The notes under the pieces are model-generated. The model was given only the letters and a program-made list of their open reading frames with translations. It was not told the DNA's origin and searched no databases. The translations under genes and the position numbers were made by a program. This document shows positions 7,099-12,421 of a DNA stretch of 12,421 nucleotides, piece after piece. Numbering within the stretch: position 1 is the first letter of the stretch; every line of letters begins with the position of its first letter. Origin of the DNA: Trebouxia sp. TZW2008 (taxonomy: Eukaryota > Chlorophyta > Trebouxiophyceae > Trebouxiales > Trebouxiaceae); NCBI GenBank assembly GCA_002118135.1, contig BDIU01000061.1, positions 269-12,689 on the forward strand, written 5' to 3'.

Positions 7099-7230
7099 TT
7101 ATTCTATAAGAAGATAGAAGCCGTCATTTTTGGGGTAAGCATTAAGCCAAACAGGCTCCGGGGGTAAAGCTGGCCGTGGTTTTCCAGGAATAATTATCAA
7201 ACTTTGTAAAAAAGTGCGAGCACTTGTGGT
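7099..7230 (-). other. Unrecognised 43-codon open frame or structured RNA
   Basis: On the - strand a frame opens after a TGA (7231-7233) and runs 43 codons to TAA (7099-7101). The middle reads PGKPRPALPPEPVWLN and the end FYLLIE. It has no ATG; the only alternative starts are TTG, ATT or ATA around codon 11. The composition is richer in G and C than the surrounding spacer and, unlike the repeats, it is non-repetitive. I do not recognise the sequence in any plastid gene I know. It may be a pseudogene fragment, an exon, a structured RNA (CTGG/CCAG and GCC/GGC pairings are visible on the + strand) or chance. Confidence 0.25.
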
Positions 7231-7250
7231 TCAAGAATAAAAGAAACCGT

Positions 7251-7320
7251 TTTATTACTTCTTATTACTTTTTATTACTTTTTATTATTTATTATTACTT
7301 TTTATTACTTCTTATTACTT
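7251..7320. repeat. 10-bp tandem array, seven units
   Basis: Seven consecutive 10-mers of the type YTTATTACTT (7251, 7261, ... 7311) differ by at most two bases each. The period is close to one DNA helical turn, so A/T tracts are in phase and the region may be curved. It breaks off at CTTAATAGGAG. Confidence 0.85.
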
Positions 7321-7693
7321 CTTAATAGGAGAAGGGTAAGTTTTTCTCAAGTTTAAAGAGAGGCTCTCATGTTAATGTTTAATCTGAAACCTGTTTTAAC
7401 CTTTAAACCTTAAACTTGCTACGTTATACTCTTTTACAAAGATGAAACTTTAAAAAGGTTGAATTAAAGACTGTTTTAACTATAAAAAGCATTTATAGTG
7501 TAAATTAAAAAAAAAACCACAACCACGTTTTATTTAAATCTGCGTTTAAAAAAGAGTAAAAAAAGGTTATAAATTATGTCTAATTAAAGGTTACTATAAG
7601 ATTTACTGAGGTTTAATGAGATTTAATGAAAAAACAGAAATGGTATTAAATTTTTAAACCTTTTAAAGGTTTAAAGGTTGACTATTTAAAGAC
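7321..7693. other. AT-rich spacer, no gene seen
   Basis: Contains short TTTAAAC/GTTTTAACC-like words, a poly-A run (7507-7516) and TTTAATGAGATTTAATG (7612-7628), which carries the inverse of the ATCTCATT word seen near psbE. No ORF, tRNA or good promoter pair was recognised. It ends at GACTTTGGGGTAC, the same TTTGGGGTAC entry into repeats seen after both rpl36-flank copies. Confidence 0.5.
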
Positions 7694-7990
7694 TTTGGGG
7701 TACAATCCCCATACCCCGAGAAATCTTTACCCGAAAAGATACTCCTCTATACCCCTATACCTATACCCCGAAGGGATACTACCCCTATACCCCTATACCC
7801 CGAAGGGGTACCGGATACTACCTCTTACCGAAGCTTTTCGGGGTACTAGACTTTACCCCTATACCCCGAAGGGGTACTAGACTTTACCCCGAAAAGATAC
7901 TACCAAGGGATACGAAGAAAGTCTCGAAGGGATACGAGAAGCTTCTCCCCGTACTTCGAAGGGGTATAGGGGTACGGGAAGACTTTCTTC

Positions 7991-8048
7991 GTATCCCGAA
8001 AAGAAAGTAGACTTTCTTCGTATCCCGAAAAGAAAGTAGACTTTCTTC
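7991..8048 (-). repeat. 29-bp tandem units, inverted, two copies
   Basis: Units 7991-8019 and 8020-8048 (GTATCCCG...CTTTCTTC) are identical and are the reverse complement of the AGAAAGTCTACTTTC-type units at 1-58 and 4686-4743. Confidence 0.85.
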
Positions 8049-8076
8049 GTATCCCTTCGAGACTTTTCTCCGAATG

Positions 8077-8234
8077 CTACCCCTATACCCCTATACCCCG
8101 AAGGGGTACCGGATACTACCCCTATACCCCTCCGGGGAGAAGCTTTTCGGGGAGAAGCTTCTCCGGATACTACCCCGAAAAGATAACCCGAAGCTTGTAC
8201 CCCGAAGGGGTAAAGGGGTACTAGACTTTACCCC
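8077..8234 (+). repeat. 158-bp repeat unit, copy A
   Basis: Begins CTACCCCTATACCCC and ends CTAGACTTTACCCC. Copy B at 8525-8682 is identical except one G/T change (GGAGAAGC versus GGATAAGC). Bases 8077-8196 are exactly reverse-complementary to 9590-9709. Bases 8086-8234 match 11475-11623 inverted with one mismatch. Confidence 0.9.
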
Positions 8235-8267
8235 TATACCCCTTCGGGGTACCGGGAGACTTTCTTC

Positions 8268-8441
8268 GTATCCCGAAAAGAAAGTAGACTTTCTTCGTAT
8301 CCCGAAAAGAAAGTAGACTTTCTTCGTCTCCCGAAAAGAGAGTAGATTTTCTTCGTATCCTGAAAAGAGAGTAGACTTTCTTCGTCTCCCGAAAAGAAAG
8401 TAGACTTTCTTCGTATCCCGAAAAGAGACGAGAAGCTCTTC
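8268..8441 (-). repeat. 29-bp tandem array, inverted, six units
   Basis: Units start at 8268, 8297, 8326, 8355, 8384 and 8413. The first two are identical. The others vary at GTATCCC/GTCTCCC and GAAAGTAG/GAGAGTAG. The last carries the GAGAAGCTCTTC variant, so both unit types of the 4599-4801 array are present here in the opposite orientation. Confidence 0.9.
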
Positions 8442-8524
8442 GTATCCCTTCGTACCGGATACTACCCCGAATCTTTTACGGGATACCCCCCTATACCCCT
8501 ATACCCCGTATCTTTTACCGGATA

Positions 8525-8682
8525 CTACCCCTATACCCCTATACCCCGAAGGGGTACCGGATACTACCCCTATACCCCTCCGGGGATAAGCTTTTCGGGG
8601 AGAAGCTTCTCCGGATACTACCCCGAAAAGATAACCCGAAGCTTGTACCCCGAAGGGGTAAAGGGGTACTAGACTTTACCCC
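8525..8682 (+). repeat. 158-bp repeat unit, copy B
   Basis: Direct copy of 8077-8234 with 157 of 158 bases equal, 448 bases further on. Between copies A and B lies the 29-bp array 8268-8441. Confidence 0.9.
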
Positions 8683-9455
8683 GAAAAGATACTACCAAGG
8701 GATACGAAGAAAGTCTCCCGGTACCCGGAAGAGCTTCTCCCGGTACCCGGTACCCCTCCGGGGTATAGGGGTATAGGGGTAGTATCCCTTCGGGGTATAG
8801 GGGTACGGGGAGACTTTCTTCGTATCCCTTCGAGACTTTCTTCGTATCCCTTCGAGACTTTCTTCGTCTCCCTTCGAGAAGCTTTTACCGTATCCCTTCC
8901 GGATACGGTAAGGGGTAGTATCCGGTACGAAGGGATACGAAGAAAGTCTCCCGGAAAAGCTTCTCGAAGGGATACGATAAAAGTCTCCCGGTACCCGGAA
9001 GAGCTTCTCCCCGTACCCCAAAGGGGTATAGGGGTAGTATCCGGTACCCCTTCGGGGTATAGGGGTATAAGGGTATAGGGGTAGTATCCGGTACCCCTTC
9101 GGGGTATAGGGGTAGTATCCGGAATCCTTTACGGTAAAAGCTTCGGAAAGTCTAGTACGAAGGGATACGAAAAGCTTCGGGTTATCCTTTCGGGGTAGTA
9201 TCTTTTCGGGGTAAAGCCTAGTACCCCGAAAAGCTTTGGTAAGGGGTAGTATCCGGTACCCCTTCGGGGTATAGGGGTATAGGGGTAGTATCCGGTACGA
9301 AGGGATACGAAGAGCTTCTCGAAGGGATACGAAAAGCTTCTCGAAGGGATACGAGAAAAGTCTCCCGGTACCCGGAATCCTTTTCTCCCCGAAAAGCTTC
9401 TCCCCGGAGGGGTATAGGGGTAGTATCCGGTACCCCTTCGGGGTATAGGGGTATA

Positions 9456-9575
9456 GGGGTAGTCTCCGGAGAAGCTTCGGTAAAAGATACGGGGTAGTCT
9501 CCAAAGAAGCTTCGGTAAAAGATACGGGGTAGTCTCCGGAGAAGCTTCGGTAAAAGATACGGGGTAGTCTCCGGA
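9456..9575. repeat. 35-bp tandem array, 3.4 units
   Basis: Units 9456-9490, 9491-9525 and 9526-9560 (GGGGTAGTCTCCGG...AAAAGATAC) plus a 15-base partial. Only the middle unit differs (CAAAGAAG for CGGAGAAG). Confidence 0.9.
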
Positions 9576-9589
9576 ATCCTTTACGGTAA

Positions 9590-9709
9590 AAGCTTCGGGT
9601 TATCTTTTCGGGGTAGTATCCGGAGAAGCTTCTCCCCGAAAAGCTTCTCCCCGGAGGGGTATAGGGGTAGTATCCGGTACCCCTTCGGGGTATAGGGGTA
9701 TAGGGGTAG
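9590..9709 (-). repeat. 158-bp repeat unit, inverted partial copy
   Basis: All 120 bases equal the reverse complement of 8077-8196. The copy stops inside AAGCTTCGGGTTATC at its left end, where it joins a TTACGGTAA word. It could fold back on copy A over about 1.4 kb. Confidence 0.9.
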
Positions 9710-9977
9710 AGGGATAGTATCCAGTAAAAGATTCGGGGTAGTATCCCGAAAAGATACGGGGTACAAGCTTCTCGCCGTACGTATCCTTTCGTCTTTTTAT
9801 CTTTTCCGTCCCTTTGTATCCTAAAGCCTCTTTTTCTTTTCGGGGTAAAGAGGAAGGGGTAAGTGTAAGACGAGACGCGCAGCAGAAATACGCGCAAAAA
9901 TCTTTTTTCTTTTTTTTTTTTAAGGAAAAAAGACTACGCATATCTTTTCGCTAAAAAAGAGCCTTCGTGCGAAGTAT

Positions 9978-10004
9978 TTGTTTTAACATCAAGGGTGGTA
10001 TACT
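9978..10004 (+). promoter_or_regulatory. Candidate promoter upstream of rpl36
   Basis: TATACT at 9999-10004 is preceded by TGG, giving an extended -10 (TG-n-TATACT). TTGTTT at 9978-9983 is a weak -35 at 15 bases spacing. It lies about 245 bases before the rpl36 start, and it is the only promoter-like site seen in the AT-rich leader. The distance is long, so this is a moderate guess. Confidence 0.35.
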
Positions 10005-10060
10005 GCGCGTTTCTTTTCGGTAACTCACAGCAAGGAAGGTTTACTGCGCGTTTCTTTTCG
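10001..10060 (+). repeat. 19-bp direct repeat in the rpl36 leader
   Basis: The same 19-base sequence, beginning TACTGCGCG and ending TTTCG, occurs at 10001-10019 and 10042-10060, a period of 41 bases. The second copy continues as GTTAAAAAATAGTGC. That resembles 9949-9962 (CGCTAAAAAAGAGC), so a third, diverged partial copy lies upstream. The first copy overlaps the candidate -10 box TATACT. Duplication of a promoter-proximal segment is possible. Confidence 0.6.
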
Positions 10061-10249
10061 TTAAAAAATAGTGCTACATTTTCTTTTTTGTTCCAACAGG
10101 AAGAAACAATTCAAAAAGATTCTTGTTTATTAAGAAATAATACAAACAATTATTGCTTATCAAACAACACATAACAAATGTGAGCAAAACCCTTCAAATC
10201 CTTTAAAAAAAGCAAGAAAGTAAAAAACAAAAAGATTAAAAGTTTTTTT

Positions 10250-10363
10250 ATGCGAATTCGATCATCTGTAAAACCAATATGCGAAAACTGTCGTTTGATC
10301 CGTAGAAACGGGAAGATTATGATTATTTGTTCAAAACCAAAGCATAAACAGCGCCAAGGATAA
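10250..10363 (+). CDS. rpl36: 50S ribosomal protein L36 (bL36c)
   Basis: 37-residue protein of the plastid large ribosomal subunit; the family length is 37-38. It starts [14 protein letters not shown] and ends KPKHKQRQG. The zinc ligands are all present: Cys11 and Cys14 (CxxC), Cys27 and His32. The basic residues expected for 23S rRNA contact are spread throughout (R2, R4, K8, R15, R18, R19, K22, K29, K31, K33, R35). The ATG at 10250 is the only start that gives the conserved N-terminus. It is preceded by seven T residues and has no Shine-Dalgarno sequence. In many green plastids rpl36 belongs to the large ribosomal-protein cluster near infA, rps11 and rpoA. Here it stands alone between repeat islands, so that cluster has been broken up. 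The ORF is intact and too short to be found by ordinary length cut-offs. Confidence 0.97.
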   Translation: MRIRSSVKPICENCRLIRRNGKIMIICSKPKHKQRQG

Positions 10364-10372
10364 GTTTTTTTG

Positions 10373-10484
10373 TTTAAAAAAAAACGGGGAAGGGCTTTTC
10401 GAGGTACAATACTTTACCCCAAAACTGTTTTCTTTTGAAGTACAACTACCTTTGGGGTACAACACCCTGAAAAGGCTTTACCCC
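10373..10484 (+). repeat. rpl36 3' flank, copy 1 of a direct repeat
   Basis: This 112-base segment begins TTT plus an A-run plus CGGGG just after rpl36. It reappears at 11178-11291 with roughly 90% identity by hand alignment, including two single-base indels. Both copies end in the same TTTGGGGTACAACACCC stretch leading into C-oriented repeat words. The pair brackets one repeat block, so the segment has been duplicated together with, or by, the repeats. Confidence 0.75.
10403..10418 (+). terminator. Possible 3' stem-loop of rpl36
   Basis: GGTA (10403-10406) and TACC (10415-10418) enclose an 8-nt loop, about 40 bases after the rpl36 stop. In the diverged second copy of this flank the same position has a perfect 7-bp stem, CAAGGTA (11206-11212) with TACCTTG (11221-11227). 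This suggests the hairpin was once stronger or is maintained by compensating change. Weak by itself. Confidence 0.3.
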
Positions 10485-11177
10485 TATAACCCTATACCCC
10501 GAATCTTTTCCCGGATACTACCCCTATACCCCGAAGGGGTACTAGACTTTACCCCTATACCCCTTCGGGGTACGGGGAGAAGCTTCTCCGGGAGACTTTT
10601 CTCGTATCCCTTCGTACTAGACTTTACCCCGAAAAGACTTTACCCCGAAAAGATAACCCGTATCCCTTACCGAAGCTCTTCGTATCCCTTCGTACTAGAC
10701 TTTCCGAAGCTTTTACCGAAGCTTGTACCCCGAAAAAATACTACCCCGTATCTTTTCGGGATACTACCCCGAATCTTTTCCCGGATACTACCCGGAGAAA
10801 AGTCTCGAAGGGATACGAAGGGATTCGGTAAAAGACTTTACCCCGAAAAGATACTACCCCAAAGGGGAGAAGCTTCTCCGGTTATAGGGGTAAAGTCTAG
10901 TACCCGGAAGAGCTTCTCCCCGTACCCCGAAGGGGTATAGGGGTATAGGGGGAAAGTCTAGTACCCCTTCGGGGTATAGGGGTAGTATCCGGGAAAAGAT
11001 TCGGGGTAGTATCCCGAAAAGATACGGGGTACGGAGAGAAGCTCTTCCGGGTAAAGGACACTACCCCGAAAAGATACTACCCCTATACCCCTTCGGGGTA
11101 CTGGGTACTAGACTTTCCGAAGCTTTTCGGGGTACTAGTCTTTACCCCGAACAAGGAAAAGATAGTAAGTGCTTTTA

Positions 11178-11291
11178 TTTAAAAAAAAAACGGGGAAAGG
11201 TTTTTCAAGGTATAATACTTTACCTTGAAAACTGTTTTCTTTTGGGTTATAACTACCTTTGGGGTACAACACCCTGAAAAGGCTTTACCCC
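11178..11291 (+). repeat. rpl36 3' flank, copy 2
   Basis: Second copy of the rpl36 downstream segment, about 805 bases from the first. It is an AT-rich pocket inside a repeat island with no coding sequence in front of it; the upstream rpl36 gene itself was not copied. It has an exact 7-bp hairpin (11206-11227). It can be read as a molecular scar of a duplication that ended within the rpl36 3' untranslated region. Confidence 0.75.
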
Positions 11292-11474
11292 GAAAAGATA
11301 CTACCCCGAAAAGATAACCCGAAGCTTGTACCCCGAAGGGGTAAAGGGGTACTAGACTTTACCCCTATACGAAGGGATACGAGAAAAGTCTCGAAGGGAT
11401 ACGAGAAAAGTCTCCCGGAATCCTTTTCTCCCCGTACCCCTATACCCCGAAGGGGAGAAGCCTCTCCGGGTATA

Positions 11475-11623
11475 GGGGTAAAGTCTAGTACCCCTTTACC
11501 CCTTCGGGGTACAAGCTTCGGGTTATCTTTTCGGGGTAGTATCCGGAGAAGCTTCTCCCCGAAAAGCTTCTCCCCGAAGGGGTATAGGGGTAGTATCCGG
11601 TACCCCTTCGGGGTATAGGGGTA
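11475..11623 (-). repeat. 158-bp repeat unit, second inverted copy
   Basis: 149 bases matching the reverse complement of 8086-8234 with one G/A difference (CCCCGAAGGGG in place of CCCCGGAGGGG). It lies in the next island, beyond rpl36, so copies cross gene boundaries. Confidence 0.85.
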
Positions 11624-12421
11624 AAGTCTAGTACGAAGGGATACGATAAGGGATACGGGTTATCTTTTCGGGGTAGTATCCGGTACCCCTTCGGGGTAGT
11701 ATCCCTTCGGGGTACGGGGAGACTTTCTTCGTATCCCTTCGAGACTTTTCTCGTATCCCTTCGAGACTTTCTTCGTATCCCTTCGAGACTTTTCTCCGGA
11801 TACTACCCCGAAAAGATACTACCCCTATACCCCGAAGGGGTACCGGATACTACCCCGAAGGGGTACCGGATACTACCCCGAAAAGATAACCCGAAGCTTT
11901 TCGGGGTACTAAACTTTCCGAAGCTTGTACCCCGAAAAGATACTACCCCGAATCTTTTACCGGATACTACCCCTATACGAAGGGATACGAGAAAAGTCTC
12001 GAAGGGATACGAGAAAAGTCTCCCGGAATCCTTTTCTCTCCGTACCCCAAAAAGGTATAGGGGTATAGGGGTAGTATCCGGTACCCCTTCGGGGTATAGG
12101 GGTAAAGTCTAGTACGAAGGGATACGAAGAGCTTCGGTAAGGGATACGGTAAGGGGTAGTATCCGGAAGGGATACTCCCCGTACCCCGAAGGGGTATAGG
12201 GGTAGTATCCGGTACCCCTTCCAGGTAGTATCCGGTACCCCTTCGGGGTATAGGGGTAGTATCCGGTACCCCTTCGGGGTAGTATCCCTTCGGGGTACGG
12301 GGAGACTTTCTTCGTATCCCTTCGTACGGGGAGACTTTTCTCGTATCCCTTCGTAAAGAAAGTAAAGGATTCCGGATACTACCCCGAAAAGATAACCCGA
12401 AGCTTGTACCCCGAAGGGGTA

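Larger units (their letters stand above)
7694..9862. repeat. Repeat island 4 (large head-to-head arrangement)
   Basis: 7694 to about 8700 reads in the C-rich orientation and about 8750 to 9862 in the G-rich orientation, so the island is one large inverted arrangement with its axis near 8700-8750. It holds two 29-bp arrays, a 35-bp array and three copies of the 158-bp unit. The G-rich half leaves a 401-codon frame open on the - strand (8692-9897), which is made only of repeat words and is not a gene. Confidence 0.9.
9863..10249 (+). other. AT-rich leader region of rpl36
   Basis: The repeat vocabulary stops near 9862. The sequence then has a short GC-containing stretch with GACGCGCAGC (9870s-9890s), a T-run of ten or more around 9910-9920, the 19-bp direct repeat (10001-10060) and finally an A-rich run up to the rpl36 start. 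No second gene was found in any frame. Confidence 0.5.
10485..12421. repeat. Repeat island 5 (alternating orientation, runs off the window)
   Basis: Orientation flips about every 150-400 bases: C-rich to about 10860, G-rich to 11020, C-rich to 11160, the second rpl36-flank copy (11178-11291), C-rich to about 11370, G-rich 11470-11700, C-rich 11790-11970, G-rich 12050-12300, C-rich at the right edge. An 81-bp direct repeat (11360-11440 and 11968-12048, one C/T difference) lies inside. No gene; open frames are repeat words only. Confidence 0.85.

Noticed and set aside
7099..7230. Group II intron domain V, tmRNA, RNase P RNA or rRNA fragment
   Set aside because: None of the hallmark sequences of these RNAs could be found; kept only as an unknown patch.
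7695..8316. Open frames of 61 and 80 codons in island 4
   Set aside because: Repeat-word translations with no ATG-led conserved protein.
8692..9897. 401-codon open frame on the - strand
   Set aside because: Made entirely of the repeat words of island 4; the peptide is low complexity (YPYTP, GYRILPLYP), and equivalent words are open in more than one frame. No recognisable domain.
10452..11618. Open frames of 162 and 119 codons on the + strand starting at 10452 and 11259
   Set aside because: Both begin at a TTG in the duplicated rpl36 flank and continue through repeat words; the shared start is due to the duplicated DNA, not a gene family.

Overview
The window looks like part of a green-algal (Viridiplantae, probably chlorophyte, plausibly Chlamydomonadales) plastid genome that is heavily inflated by short GC-rich repeats. 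Three standard plastid genes can be supported, all on the + strand: trnL(UAG) at 2258-2339, psbE at 6263-6508 and rpl36 at 10250-10363. They total about 440 bases, roughly 3.6% of the window. The green-plastid assignment rests on the psbE and rpl36 proteins, the bacterial-type class II tRNA-Leu, the absence of an obvious Shine-Dalgarno sequence before psbE and rpl36, and AT-rich gene flanks. From memory, very large repeat-packed plastomes have been described in Chlamydomonadales such as Haematococcus and Volvox; a link to those is inference and was not tested.

Layout: 1-1530 repeat island; 1531-2257 AT-rich spacer ending in a near-consensus bacterial-type promoter; 2258-2339 trnL(UAG); 2340-2659 pyrimidine-rich spacer; 2660-3243 repeat island; 3244-3678 AT-rich spacer with inverted repeats and an orphan promoter-like site; 3679-5932 repeat island; 5933-6262 AT-rich psbE leader; 6263-6508 psbE; 6509-7693 AT-rich spacer containing a different, palindromic repeat family (6702-6958), a possible coding fragment or structured RNA (7099-7230) and a 10-bp tandem array (7251-7320); 7694-9862 repeat island; 9863-10249 rpl36 leader; 10250-10363 rpl36; 10364-12421 repeat island with two copies of the rpl36 3' flank.

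The islands are built from a small vocabulary of words: CCCCTATA, GGATACTACC, CCGAAAAGATAC, CTAGACTTTACC, CGAAGCTTCGG-like palindromes and GTACCCC-GAA-GGGGTAC hairpins. The words are reshuffled and appear in both orientations. Blocks of 100-1500 bases keep one orientation (C-rich or G-rich on the + strand) and then flip. Within and between islands there are recent, nearly exact copies: a 158-bp unit with four copies in two orientations, a 114-bp tandem duplication, 29-bp and 35-bp tandem arrays, and further 81- to 137-bp direct repeats. Copying, inversion or gene conversion therefore appears active.

The three genes do not form an operon. Each sits alone in its own AT-rich pocket, probably with its own promoter and 3' stem-loop. 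psbE supplies the alpha subunit of cytochrome b559 of photosystem II, rpl36 a small zinc-binding 50S protein, and trnL(UAG) the CUN-leucine decoder. The long open frames elsewhere are by-products of stop-poor repeat words and are not annotated as genes.
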